Assembly: GCF_023630205.1 (NCBI RefSeq)
Contig: NZ_JALPRR010000003.1
Coordinates: 930,001-994,000, forward strand
Origin: Pontibacter ruber
Lineage (GTDB): Bacteria > Bacteroidota > Bacteroidia > Cytophagales > Hymenobacteraceae
Direction: 5' to 3'
Length of the DNA: 64,000 bases
Shown: positions 38,708 through 47,327 of the stretch, piece after piece
Numbering within the stretch: the stretch's first letter is position 1
Layout: the number at the start of each line of letters is the position of its first letter
The notes under the pieces: model-generated
The model's input: the letters and a program-made list of their open reading frames with translations, nothing else
What the model was told of the DNA's origin: nothing
Database searches by the model: none
Made by a program: the position numbers and the translations under genes

Positions 38708-39463
38708 CTATACCGGTATCCCTGCGTGTTCTAACCGTAGCCAGTTCAGCCAGTTGGCCATACCATCTCCCTTAGTAGCCGAAAGCTCAAAGAACTTTAG
38801 TTTATGATTCACCCGTAGCGCGTGTTCCTTCGACTTCTCCAGGTTAAAATCCACATAAGGCAGCAGATCAACCTTGTTGATGACGCAGATATCGGCACTT
38901 TCAAACATGTTTGGATACTTCAGCGGCTTGTCATCTCCTTCGGTTACGCTCATGGTTACCACCCGGTACTTTTCACCCAGGTCAAACAAAGCAGGGCATA
39001 CCAGGTTACCTACGTTTTCGATCATCAGGATAGAATGCCTGGCGGGTTGCATAGTATGTAAGGCTTCGTGCACCATAGCGGCATCTAGGTGGCAGCCCTT
39101 ACCGGTATTGATCTGTATCACGGGGGCCCCTGTTGCCTCAATGCGGTTTGCATCCAGCATGGTTTGCTGGTCGCCCTCTATCACGTAAAAAGATATCTCA
39201 TCCTTTAGCGCAAGTATGGTTTTTTCCAATAGCGTGGTCTTACCGGACCCGGGCGAGCTCACCAGGTTAATGGCCAACACATCACTCTTTTCAAAATGCT
39301 GCCGGTTGTGAGCCGCATCATGATGATTTTTTTGCAGCACATCCCGCTCCAGAAGATGGAATTGCTTTTGTGGAGGTCCGGCCACGGACAGCGGCTTTGC
39401 CTGTAGTCCGGGCTGCGCCATATTGGCTGGCTCGTCTGAGCTGCATCCGCAGGTAGTACACAT
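38708..39463 (-). CDS. hypB: Nickel-inserting GTPase HypB
   Basis: 251 aa. HypB delivers nickel to the hydrogenase large subunit with HypA. It has the N-terminal metal motif MCTTCGC, the P-loop SSPGSGKTTLLE (about 69-80), the switch DANRIEATGAPVIQINTGKGCHLDA and the G4 motif NKVDLLPY. No His-rich nickel-storage stretch is present beyond FHLLE...HHDAAHNRQH. It lies 10 bp after hypA. Confidence 0.96.
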   Translation of the reverse strand: MCTTCGCSSDEPANMAQPGLQAKPLSVAGPPQKQFHLLERDVLQKNHHDAAHNRQHFEKSDVLAINLVSSPGSGKTTLLEKTILALKDEISFYVIEGDQQTMLDANRIEATGAPVIQINTGKGCHLDAAMVHEALHTMQPARHSILMIENVGNLVCPALFDLGEKYRVVTMSVTEGDDKPLKYPNMFESADICVINKVDLLPYVDFNLEKSKEHALRVNHKLKFFELSATKGDGMANWLNWLRLEHAGIPV

Positions 39464-39473
39464 AGCTTGGAGT

Positions 39474-39815
39474 TTAAATGATGATCAAAGATTTAATTCT
39501 AAGTTCTTTCCCCTGCATCAGCTCTTTCCGGAAATCGCCACAAAAAGGGCATAGGTCATACATAAAGCTTAGTTCAAACTCTCTCTTACAGGCAAGGCAT
39601 ACGGCCCTTCCAGCTGTATTTTGGATAACATATATGGCCTTTTCCAGCACCGTTTGTTTTACAGCCTCCTGCCAGGCAAACGCCAAGGCCTCTTCTTCTA
39701 TACTGGCCAGGCTTCCTATCTCCAGCACAATCTGCTCTACCTGCGTACCGCCTGCCTTTTTTACTTCTTCTTCGGCAATTTCAACAATGCTCAGGGCAAT
39801 GGAGAGTTCATGCAC
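39474..39815 (-). CDS. hypA: Nickel metallochaperone HypA
   Basis: 113 aa. Starts MHELSIALSIVEIAEE with the nickel-binding His2/Glu3. The zinc site is CLACKREFELSFMYDLCPFC (CxxC - 12 - CxxC type). First gene of the hyp operon and divergent from hoxF, with a 113-bp shared promoter region containing TTACGTT/AACGTAA half-sites. Confidence 0.95.
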   Translation of the reverse strand: MHELSIALSIVEIAEEEVKKAGGTQVEQIVLEIGSLASIEEEALAFAWQEAVKQTVLEKAIYVIQNTAGRAVCLACKREFELSFMYDLCPFCGDFRKELMQGKELRIKSLIII

Positions 39816-39841
39816 AGGCGCTGAGGATATAATGTTAATAT

Positions 39842-39889
39842 AACGTAAATGGTATCAGATTGAATTTTATTACGTTAATACAAACGTAA
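39842..39889. promoter_or_regulatory. Putative operator cluster between hypA and hoxF
   Basis: A perfect palindrome TTACGTT - 6 bp - AACGTAA lies at 39870-39889, and a third half-site AACGTAA at 39842-39848. The region is the only one between the divergent hyp and hox operons. A regulator of the Crp/FNR or similar dimeric type is a reasonable guess, but the word does not match the FNR consensus. Confidence 0.55.
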
Positions 39890-39928
39890 CGCAGGAAGGA
39901 TTGTTCCGCAATTATACCCTCAGTCGCA

Positions 39929-41650
39929 ATGCAAAAAGAAAGAATGTATTTGCTGGACCACTTGTGGGATTGTCAGAACGCGCGGGGGTACCTGAGCGAT
40001 GAGGATGTTGTGCAGGTGTCGTCTGCCTTCGGCCTATCGCCTGTAGATGTGGAAGGTGTGATCAGCTTTTATCACTTCTTCCAGCGAAAGCCGGCAGGTA
40101 AGTATACCATCTACCTCAACAACAGCATTCTCTCCCGGTTTCATGGTTTTGAAGAAGTGAAAGCCGCCTTTGAAAGGGAAACCGGTGCTCTAACAGGAAG
40201 TACCGATCAGACAGGTACGTTCGGACTATTTGAAACGTCCTGCATCGGCCTGAGCGACAGAGAGCCGGCAGCCCTTATTAATTTTCAGCCTTTCACTAAC
40301 TTGACACCTGAGAAAGTCCACTACATCATACAGGAACTGAAATCCGGCACAGCCCCAGCAGCGTTGGCAGATGCCATTGAGGAGCAGGTACAGTATAAAC
40401 CGGAGGGAGACAAGGCTATCCTCTTCAGGGAGTTTGAGCCGGGAATAGTGCTGAATAGATTGAGAGATTTTTCTCCTGATCAGGTTATTGCGCAAATCAA
40501 GGAATCCGGCTTGTCTGGTAGGGGAGGAGCTTTTTTCCCGACTGGTCTGAAGTGGGAGCTTTGCCGGAAAGCTAAAGGAAGAAAGAAATATATTGTCTGT
40601 AATGCTGATGAAGGGGAGCCGGGTACCTTTAAGGACCGGGCCCTGCTCAACCTGATGCCGCAGCTGCTGCTGGAAGGGATGATCGTTGCCGGTTATGCTG
40701 TCGGGGCGCAGGAGGGCATCATCTACCTGCGGGCAGAGTATACCTGGCTTTTGCCGAAGCTGAATGAGGAGTTGAAAATTTACCGAAAGAAGGGCTTTCT
40801 GCGGCACCGGATACCTGAACTGAACAACTATAAATTCGATATTCGGGTGCAGCTGGGTGCCGGTGCTTATATATGTGGTGAGGAAACTTCCCTGCTGGAA
40901 TCTTTGGAAGGCAAACGGGGAGAGCCCCGGCTGAAGACGTTCTTCCCCACAGAAAAAGGCTTTCTGGGTAAACCCACCGTGGTCAACAATGTGGAGACGC
41001 TCTGCGCCGCAGCCCGCATCTTAGAGTTGGGAGTAGAGAGATTTGAAAAATTAGGCACACCCTCATCAACTGGTACTAAACTGCTAAGTATAGCCGGCGA
41101 CTGTAAACGCCCGGGCCTGTACGAGATTGAATGGGGGATGCGCGTGGGGGAGTTGCTGGAAATGTGTGGGGCTGAAAACCCAGGGTTTATCCAAATGAGC
41201 GGTCCTTCCGGAGAACTTATCTCTGCTGAAGAAAAAGACCGGGTGATTTCCTGTGATGACATCCGTTGCGGCGGCTCGGTGATGATCTTTCATGCGGGAA
41301 GAGACCTGTTTACGATCCTGTACAACTTCTCGGCTTTCTTTACCCACGAATCCTGCGGACTTTGCACGCCCTGCCGCGCCGGCAATCCGCAACTGCTGCA
41401 TTTGTTGGAGAAGGTAATTAGAGGACAGGCCACCGCCGGCGATGTGAGCAAAATGCAACAGTGGTCGGCCATTGTCAAGCACAACAGCCGCTGCGGACTG
41501 GGCCAAACGGCCCCCAATACGCTGGAGCAGGCTATCCATAAATTCCCCCAACTATTTCAGGACAGGCTGGTGCAAGAAGACCGGTTCAATCAAGAATTTG
41601 ACCTGGAGAAGGCGCTGCGAAATTATAACCAACTCACCCATGAAGCATAG
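39929..41650 (+). CDS. hoxF: NAD-reducing hydrogenase diaphorase subunit HoxF (NuoE+NuoF fusion)
   Basis: 573 aa. Residues 1 to about 125 are NuoE-like and about 150-573 NuoF-like, as in HoxF of soluble NAD-linked hydrogenases. The NuoF half is intact: GRGGAFFPTGLKWELC, CNADEGEPGTFKDR, GAGAYICGEETSLLESLEGKRG for NADH and FMN, and ESCGLCTPCRAGN plus a later Cys (SRCGLGQT) for a [4Fe-4S] cluster. In the NuoE half the four [2Fe-2S] ligands are mostly gone: the positions read Asn64, Ser69, Cys105 and Ser109. The N1a-type cluster is therefore probably absent. First hox gene. No clear Shine-Dalgarno; the second Met (residue 6) is an alternative start. Overlaps hoxUY by 11 bp. Confidence 0.93.
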   Translation: MQKERMYLLDHLWDCQNARGYLSDEDVVQVSSAFGLSPVDVEGVISFYHFFQRKPAGKYTIYLNNSILSRFHGFEEVKAAFERETGALTGSTDQTGTFGLFETSCIGLSDREPAALINFQPFTNLTPEKVHYIIQELKSGTAPAALADAIEEQVQYKPEGDKAILFREFEPGIVLNRLRDFSPDQVIAQIKESGLSGRGGAFFPTGLKWELCRKAKGRKKYIVCNADEGEPGTFKDRALLNLMPQLLLEGMIVAGYAVGAQEGIIYLRAEYTWLLPKLNEELKIYRKKGFLRHRIPELNNYKFDIRVQLGAGAYICGEETSLLESLEGKRGEPRLKTFFPTEKGFLGKPTVVNNVETLCAAARILELGVERFEKLGTPSSTGTKLLSIAGDCKRPGLYEIEWGMRVGELLEMCGAENPGFIQMSGPSGELISAEEKDRVISCDDIRCGGSVMIFHAGRDLFTILYNFSAFFTHESCGLCTPCRAGNPQLLHLLEKVIRGQATAGDVSKMQQWSAIVKHNSRCGLGQTAPNTLEQAIHKFPQLFQDRLVQEDRFNQEFDLEKALRNYNQLTHEA

Positions 41651-42929
41651 CAGGAAAGAAGTGACCATTGTGGTAGACGGGAAAAAGATGGTGTGCCCGG
41701 AAGGGGAGAGCCTGCTGAAGGTGGCGCAGGCAAATGGCGTTTTCATACCTGCGCTCTGCTACTTTGATCATGTTGATCCGCCGCTGGGCACTTGCCGGGT
41801 GTGCACGGTAAAAGTAAAGGGGAAGTATACGGCCGGCTGCCAGGTAAAGGCGCAGGAGGGCCTGGAGGTGGAAGTGATGAGCCCGGAGCTGCTGGACCAC
41901 CGCAAAGCCGTGGTGGAAATGCTGTTCACCGAGGGCAACCACATTTGCCCGCTCTGCGAGAAAAGCGGGAAGTGCGTGCTGCAGGCTTTGGGCTACGAAA
42001 TGGGTATGGACACCCCGCGTTTCACCTTTACCTTTCCGGGCCGTGAGATCGATTATAAACCCAAGCACATCATCATGGAGCACCACCGCTGCATTCAGTG
42101 CAAGCGCTGTGTGGAGGAGGTGTTTACCGACGATGGGAAGCCCGTCTTTTACTTTCAGCAACGGGGCAAAGAAACGGTGGTTGCTGTCGATTACGAGCAG
42201 GAGGCGCGACTGACCTACGAACAGGCTCATCGCGCGATGGAGATCTGCCCGGTGGGTACCATTCTGCTGAAAGAAGATACCATAGATACACCCGGCTACC
42301 GGAAGTATGACAAGATGCCGATCTCTGCGGTGTCGCCTGCTGTGGAAGCAACACTAGCAGCACCAAGAACAGAAAGTGCGCCGGAAGTAAAGAAAAAAAC
42401 GGTAGCTACGGTGTCGCTGGCGGGCTGCTTTGGATGCCATATGTCTATGCTGGACATGGACCTGAATCTGCTGGACCTGATCCAGCTTGTTACTTTCAAC
42501 CGCTCTCCTTTTACTGATATTAAGCAATTCACCACCCGCTGCGACATTGGCCTGATTGAAGGAGGCTGCTGCAGCGATGAGAATGTGGAGGTGCTGCGGA
42601 AGTTCCGGGAGAACTGCGAAATTCTGGTATCGGTTGGGGCCTGTGCCATTAACGGCAACCTGCCGGCCCTCCGCAACTGGATGCCGCTTGAGCAAACCAT
42701 GGAGGAGGCCTACCTGCAGTCTGCCACCTCTGACGAAACCGCTGTGATCCCGCACCACGAGGACCTGCCCAAAATCCTGGACAAGGTATACCCTTGCCAC
42801 GAAGTGGTGAAGATTGATTATTTCATACCGGGTTGCCCGCCCGGGGCGGATCACATCTACAAGGTGGTGCAGAACCTGCTTTTCGGTACCAAGTTCAACG
42901 TGCCTTACGAGGAGTTTAAGTATGACTAA
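41640..42929 (+). CDS. Fused HoxU-HoxY: diaphorase Fe-S subunit joined to hydrogenase small subunit
   Basis: 429 aa in one open frame. Residues 1-225 are HoxU: [2Fe-2S] ligands C40, C52, C55, C67; His-Cys3 site H101, C103, C106, C112; [4Fe-4S] ligands C151, C154, C157, C203. Residues about 228-254 form an Ala/Pro/Glu/Lys linker. Residues 255-429 are HoxY, the hydrogenase small subunit, with C263/C266 (AGCFGC), C310-C311, C335 (GACAINGN) and C399 (PGCPPGADH) for the proximal [4Fe-4S]. In described enzymes U and Y are separate proteins. I chose ATG 41640; a frame open upstream to 41472 lies inside hoxF and matches no family. It overlaps hoxF by 11 bp and hoxH by 8 bp, so it is translated in coupling with both. 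Confidence 0.92.
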   Translation: MKHSRKEVTIVVDGKKMVCPEGESLLKVAQANGVFIPALCYFDHVDPPLGTCRVCTVKVKGKYTAGCQVKAQEGLEVEVMSPELLDHRKAVVEMLFTEGNHICPLCEKSGKCVLQALGYEMGMDTPRFTFTFPGREIDYKPKHIIMEHHRCIQCKRCVEEVFTDDGKPVFYFQQRGKETVVAVDYEQEARLTYEQAHRAMEICPVGTILLKEDTIDTPGYRKYDKMPISAVSPAVEATLAAPRTESAPEVKKKTVATVSLAGCFGCHMSMLDMDLNLLDLIQLVTFNRSPFTDIKQFTTRCDIGLIEGGCCSDENVEVLRKFRENCEILVSVGACAINGNLPALRNWMPLEQTMEEAYLQSATSDETAVIPHHEDLPKILDKVYPCHEVVKIDYFIPGCPPGADHIYKVVQNLLFGTKFNVPYEEFKYD

Positions 42930-44385
42930 AGCGATGAACCGAAAAATAGCGATAGATCCCGTCACAAGAGTGGAAGGACATGGAAAGGTGACGCTCCACC
43001 TGGATGAGCATAACCGTGTAAAGGAGGCGCGCTTTCACATCGTGGAGTTCCGGGGTTTTGAGAGCTTTGTTAAGGGCCATCCCTATTGGGAGGCGCCCCT
43101 GCTGGTGCAGCGCCTGTGCGGAATTTGCCCGGTAAGCCATCATCTGGCTGCCGGTAAGGCCGTTGACCAGATCGTGGGAGTTGACCCGGAAAACCTGCCA
43201 CCAACCGCCACCAAAATCCGGAGGCTGCTACATTATGCTCAAGTTTTTCAATCCCATGCCACGCACTTTTTTTATCTGGCTTCCCCTGACCTGCTGTTCG
43301 GTGTGGACGCCCCGGCCGAGAAACGGAACATCATGGAAGTGGCGGTAGCCAACAGGGAGCTGGCGCTGAAGGGAATCCAAATGCGCAAGTTTGGCCAGGA
43401 ACTGATCCAGGCCATCGCCGGTAAGAAGGTACACGGTGTTTCAGTGACACCCGGGGGCGTGCATAAAGGCTTGAGTAAAGAAGAACGGTACTTCTTCCTG
43501 GATGGAAAAACTATTCCTTCTGTGTATACCATGATAGAGTGGTCGCTGGAGATGGTGCAGTTTCTGAAGGATTACCGCAGAGAGCACCTACCTTGGATGG
43601 ATGAATTTGCTTCTTTCCCTTCCAACCACCTCGGTCTGGTTAGTGAAGGTGGCGCGCACGAGCTTTACGATGGCAAGCTGCGGGTTGTAGGCGCTGAAGG
43701 CACGCGAGTGATAAATGATCAGGCAGACAGCACCTACCAGAATATCCTGAGTGAAGCAACCGAGCCCTGGACTTACCTGAAATTCCCCTATCTGAAAAGC
43801 CTGGGGCGGGAAAAAGGATGGAGCAGGGTTGGCCCACTGGCCCGCCTGAACGTGTGTGACTTTATACCTACGCCGCTGGCAGAAAAAGAACGTCAGCTAT
43901 TTAAGGCCCTGACCAGTGACAAGCCGAACAACCACTCCATGCATACGCACATCGCCCGCATGATTGAAGTGCTGCATTGCGCCGAGCTGATGAAGGAAGT
44001 GCTAGAAGATGAAACGCTTGATCAGGGGGAACTGGTACGGCAGGGGGAAATGCGCAACGTAGGGATTGGCGTCATAGAAGCACCGCGCGGCACGCTCATC
44101 CACCACTACGAGGTAGACGACAACGGCATGATTACACGATGTAACCTGATCGTTTCCACCACCCACAACAACGAGGCCATGAACAGAGCTGTGCGTTGGG
44201 TGGCAGAGAAGGTGCTGGACGGAAAACCTGAGATAACCGAAGGATTGCTCAACCAGGTAGAAACCGCTATCCGTACGTTTGACCCCTGCCTGAGCTGCGC
44301 CACCCATGCCCTGGGGCAAATGCCGTTAAAGGTTTCCCTATTCGATTCGGAAGAGAGGCTGCTGCATGAAAAAACAAGAGGCTAG
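42922..44385 (+). CDS. hoxH: [NiFe]-hydrogenase large subunit HoxH
   Basis: 487 aa catalytic subunit of a bidirectional, NAD-linked (group 3d-type) hydrogenase. The Ni-Fe ligands are C66 and C69 (RLCGICPVSHH) and C456 and C459 (DPCLSCATH). The conserved E18 (RVEGHGK) is present. The 25-residue tail after H462 (ALGQMPLKVSLF...) is the peptide removed by HoxW. Start ATG 42922 has GAGGAG seven bases upstream and overlaps the hoxUY stop. The in-frame ATG at 42934 is an alternative. Upstream in-frame codons belong to hoxUY. Overlaps hoxW by 20 bp. Confidence 0.96.
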   Translation: MTKAMNRKIAIDPVTRVEGHGKVTLHLDEHNRVKEARFHIVEFRGFESFVKGHPYWEAPLLVQRLCGICPVSHHLAAGKAVDQIVGVDPENLPPTATKIRRLLHYAQVFQSHATHFFYLASPDLLFGVDAPAEKRNIMEVAVANRELALKGIQMRKFGQELIQAIAGKKVHGVSVTPGGVHKGLSKEERYFFLDGKTIPSVYTMIEWSLEMVQFLKDYRREHLPWMDEFASFPSNHLGLVSEGGAHELYDGKLRVVGAEGTRVINDQADSTYQNILSEATEPWTYLKFPYLKSLGREKGWSRVGPLARLNVCDFIPTPLAEKERQLFKALTSDKPNNHSMHTHIARMIEVLHCAELMKEVLEDETLDQGELVRQGEMRNVGIGVIEAPRGTLIHHYEVDDNGMITRCNLIVSTTHNNEAMNRAVRWVAEKVLDGKPEITEGLLNQVETAIRTFDPCLSCATHALGQMPLKVSLFDSEERLLHEKTRG

Positions 44386-44836
44386 CAAAACGCTGCTGAT
44401 CGGGATTGGCAACTCCGGACGCGAAGACGACGGGCTTGGTTGGGCTTTTGTGGAGCAGGTGGAACAAAGCAACTTTTTTGACGGGGATTGTCAATACCGG
44501 TTTCAGCTAAACCTGGAAGATGCGGAACTGATCTCCCATTATGAGCAGGTCATTTTTGTGGATGCCCACCAAGGAGAGTTGGCAGCGGGCTTTTTATTTA
44601 GTAATTGCGAAGCCAACGCCGGGACGGGTTTCTCTACCCACCAGCTTTTACCAGAAAGTGCTCTATACTTATGCCAGCAACTTTATGAGAAGGTGCCCCA
44701 AGCGTGGGTAATGGCTATACAGGGGCATCAGTGGCAACTAAAAGAAGGGCTATCGCAAGAGGCACAAAATAATTTGGGTAACGCCTTAGCCTGGTTCAGG
44801 ACCATGACTGGTAAACTTAGCAAAACTTTTGCCTGA
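44366..44836 (+). CDS. hoxW: Hydrogenase maturation endopeptidase HoxW
   Basis: 156 aa protease of the HycI/HoxW family, which trims the HoxH C-terminus after nickel insertion. The nickel-sensing acidic residues are in GIGNSGREDDGLGWAFVEQV (about 13-32) and the second in FVDAHQGE (about 64-71). It is the last hox gene and ends 19 bp from the convergent acyl carrier protein gene, with no clear terminator in that gap. Confidence 0.92.
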   Translation: MKKQEASKTLLIGIGNSGREDDGLGWAFVEQVEQSNFFDGDCQYRFQLNLEDAELISHYEQVIFVDAHQGELAAGFLFSNCEANAGTGFSTHQLLPESALYLCQQLYEKVPQAWVMAIQGHQWQLKEGLSQEAQNNLGNALAWFRTMTGKLSKTFA

Positions 44837-44855
44837 GGCATATACCTCCTTATAC

Positions 44856-45104
44856 TTACCTCTTTACTCGTGCATCAACATAATCGGTTAGCTCCTTTAG
44901 TGTCTGAATCTTTCCGTAGTCTTCCTCCGGTGTTTGTATACCAAACTGCTCATCCAGCGCCACAATAAATTGCAGGTAATCAAAGGAATCTATACCCAGT
45001 GTCTGCCGGATGTTGTCGTCCGGTTTAAGTTGAGAAGGTTCCGTATCGGGCGCTATACTTTTGAGCCTTTGCAGCAGCGTCTGTTTTATTTCCTCCTGAG
45101 TCAT
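44856..45104 (-). CDS. Acyl carrier protein
   Basis: 82 aa four-helix carrier. The phosphopantetheine attachment serine lies in LGIDSFDYLQFI (Ser about 39), with the family's acidic helix II (DEQFGIQTPEEDYGKIQT). The usual DSL is changed to DSF. It overlaps the E2 gene by 4 bp and is the last gene of the SDR-ACS-E1-E2 operon. A dedicated carrier next to an oxoacid dehydrogenase suggests acyl transfer from E2 to ACP or a lipoyl-related role. This is inference; it is not the main fatty-acid ACP, which normally lies by fabF. Confidence 0.9.
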   Translation of the reverse strand: MTQEEIKQTLLQRLKSIAPDTEPSQLKPDDNIRQTLGIDSFDYLQFIVALDEQFGIQTPEEDYGKIQTLKELTDYVDARVKR

Positions 45105-46348
45105 AGTTTATCGGGTTGTTGCAAGTAGTTTTTGATAGCCGTTAGAAAGCGGCTGCCTGTACTACCGTCTGAGGCCCGGTGGTCGGCAGCTAATGTGGCT
45201 GTAAGTACCGGGCGAACATCCAGCATGCCGTTTTCTGCCCAGGGTTGCTCTGTAATTCCTCCGAAACCAACCAGTGCTACCTGAGGCGGATAGATCACAC
45301 CGTAAACTGTTTCTACGCCGCCTTCACCTAGGCTGGTGACAGTGATGGTAGAGTCAGCAAGCTCGGAGCTACGCAGCCTGAGGGCCCGTGCCCGGGGAAT
45401 GAGGTCATTCAGCGCCTGCATCAGCTCGTCAAGAGATTTGCTATCTGCATCGTGTATGGTTGGCACCATAATGCCTCCTGTACGCAAGGACACCACATAG
45501 CCAACATTTATACTTGCTTTCCGCTGAAGGCCATCTTCCCACCATGCATTCAGGTCGGGTACATCGTTTAAAGCCCGAGCTACCGCTTTTATGAGCAACA
45601 CTGCCGGCAGCAGGCGTTCCCTTACCGGGCGCTGTTTGTTTGCCTCTGACAGCCAGTTGAGGGCGCTGCACATGTCAATCCTGGTCTCGAGGTAATAATG
45701 CGGTATTTCGCGGTTTGATTTGCTCATTGCAGCAGCCACAGCCATGCGTACCGTTTCGGTGGAGAAGCCCGGCGCTGAAGTAGGTTTTGTCGGGATTACT
45801 TCTACCGGAGCAGACGGTATTGCTGATTTTGTTTCTGATATACCCTCCTTTGGTGCAGTAGGCGGTTCTTTTTGTAATTCCGGTTTCGCTTCAGGAGCCA
45901 TGCGTGCAGAAATGGCATGTTCTACATCATCCCGGGTGATAGCGCCGTCCGGACCTGTGCCGTGGATTGAGGAGAGAGCTATGCCTTTTTCGGATGCTAT
46001 TCTTCTGGCAAGTGGTGATGCCCTGATGTGGTGCTCTTCTGCTGCTGCCACTTCTGCAGCAGGTATGCCGATAGCAGCAGGTGCCTTTTCAGCAGTAACA
46101 GGTACAGCTTCGCCTGCAGGAATAATGGTTGCCATCAGGGTGCCTACGGGTACTTTGTCATCCACTTTCACCAGCAGTTCACCAATCGTGCCTTCATCGA
46201 ATACTTCTATTTCAATGATTCCCTTCTGAGTTTCCACTTCGGCAATGATGTCTCCTTTCCGGATCTGGTCGCCAGGTTTTACGCGCCATTCACGCAGAAA
46301 GCCGCTCTCCATGTCGGCACCGAGGCTGGGCATTCGATACTCAAGCAT
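45101..46348 (-). CDS. Dihydrolipoamide acyltransferase (E2) of 2-oxoacid dehydrogenase
   Basis: 415 aa. One N-terminal lipoyl domain (1-75) with the lipoylation lysine in [12 protein letters not shown] (about 41). A Pro/Ala-rich linker follows, then a peripheral-subunit-binding domain ([33 protein letters not shown], about 110-145, in pieces), a second linker and the catalytic core with the active-site HRASDG (about 390-395). I chose ATG 46348 ([12 protein letters not shown]). The ATG at 46447 would add 33 residues from the E1beta frame region. It overlaps E1beta by 8 bp. No E3 gene is here; it must be shared from elsewhere. Confidence 0.92.
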   Translation of the reverse strand: MLEYRMPSLGADMESGFLREWRVKPGDQIRKGDIIAEVETQKGIIEIEVFDEGTIGELLVKVDDKVPVGTLMATIIPAGEAVPVTAEKAPAAIGIPAAEVAAAEEHHIRASPLARRIASEKGIALSSIHGTGPDGAITRDDVEHAISARMAPEAKPELQKEPPTAPKEGISETKSAIPSAPVEVIPTKPTSAPGFSTETVRMAVAAAMSKSNREIPHYYLETRIDMCSALNWLSEANKQRPVRERLLPAVLLIKAVARALNDVPDLNAWWEDGLQRKASINVGYVVSLRTGGIMVPTIHDADSKSLDELMQALNDLIPRARALRLRSSELADSTITVTSLGEGGVETVYGVIYPPQVALVGFGGITEQPWAENGMLDVRPVLTATLAADHRASDGSTGSRFLTAIKNYLQQPDKL

Positions 46349-47327
46349 GTTGTAGTATGTTTTTGATGGATGATACGATTTGAGCTGGCTGCGGAACAGC
46401 CGCATCCTCCAGGTGCTTTGGGTAGGGAATCGGTACCTCGGCGCCACACAGGCGCTTAACGGGCGCGTCGAGCTCGTAAAAACATCTCTCCATGATGCGG
46501 GCGCTCACCTCCGAGGATATACTTACAGACTTACTGGCATCTTCAACAATTAGTGCGCGGTGTGTCTCGGCAACAGAGGCAATAATAGTTTCCTCATCCA
46601 ACGGGCGAAGTATGCGCAGGTCCACCACTTCGGCATCGATACCGGACGCTGCCAGTTCAGTGGCGGCTTCCAAAGACTTGTAAACTCCCGTGCCATAGGT
46701 AATGATGGAAATGTCTTTGCCCTCTCGTCGTACTTTTGCTTTGCTGATGTCAATACTTCCGGTGTTTTCCGGCAGTTTATTTTCCAGATTGAGCAGAGAA
46801 GTATACTCGAAGATGATTACCGGATCAGGATCGAGCAGGGCAGGGGCAAGCATGTAACGGGCGTCTTCGTGGGTGCCGGCAGAAAGTACGCGCAAACCCG
46901 GAAGGTGTGCGAAGAGCGGCTCCCAACTGTGCGAGTGCTGAGCCGCCAGTTGCCGGCCTATGCCGGCACTCATTCGGATAACGAGCGGCACGTTAAACTG
47001 GCCGCCGGACATGTGCAGCAGTGTGGCCGCATTGTTTGCGATCTGGTCCAGAGCGAGCAGGCTGAAGTTAACCGTCATGATCTCAACTATAGGCCGCATA
47101 CCACCTAAGGCGGCACCTATACCTGCCCCGACAAAGCCCGCTTCCGATAAGGGAGTATCCATGATGCGCTCCGGTCCGAATTCCTGCAAGAGGTTTTTGC
47201 TCACAGCAAATGCGCCCCCATACCGCCCTACGTCTTCCCCCATCATAAATACGCGCTCATCTCCCAGCAGGGCTTCCCGGATGGCCTGCTTGATACATTC
47301 GCGGTATGTGATGAGATTGTCCGGCAT
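46341..47327 (-). CDS. 2-oxoacid (pyruvate/acetoin-type) dehydrogenase E1 beta
   Basis: 328 aa, transketolase-like pyrimidine-binding subunit. Motifs are [15 protein letters not shown] (about 30-44), [29 protein letters not shown] (about 57-86, in pieces) and the C-terminal [44 protein letters not shown]. It pairs with the E1alpha gene, which overlaps by one base. Whether the substrate is pyruvate, acetoin or a branched-chain acid cannot be decided from motifs. Confidence 0.93.
   Translation of the reverse strand: MPDNLITYRECIKQAIREALLGDERVFMMGEDVGRYGGAFAVSKNLLQEFGPERIMDTPLSEAGFVGAGIGAALGGMRPIVEIMTVNFSLLALDQIANNAATLLHMSGGQFNVPLVIRMSAGIGRQLAAQHSHSWEPLFAHLPGLRVLSAGTHEDARYMLAPALLDPDPVIIFEYTSLLNLENKLPENTGSIDISKAKVRREGKDISIITYGTGVYKSLEAATELAASGIDAEVVDLRILRPLDEETIIASVAETHRALIVEDASKSVSISSEVSARIMERCFYELDAPVKRLCGAEVPIPYPKHLEDAAVPQPAQIVSSIKNILQHA

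Noticed and set aside
39870-39889. FNR box in the hyp-hox promoter
   Set aside because: The half-site TTACGTT differs from TTGAT; kept only as an unassigned palindrome.
41472-41639. Extended N-terminus of HoxUY
   Set aside because: It lies wholly in hoxF in another frame and matches no HoxU.
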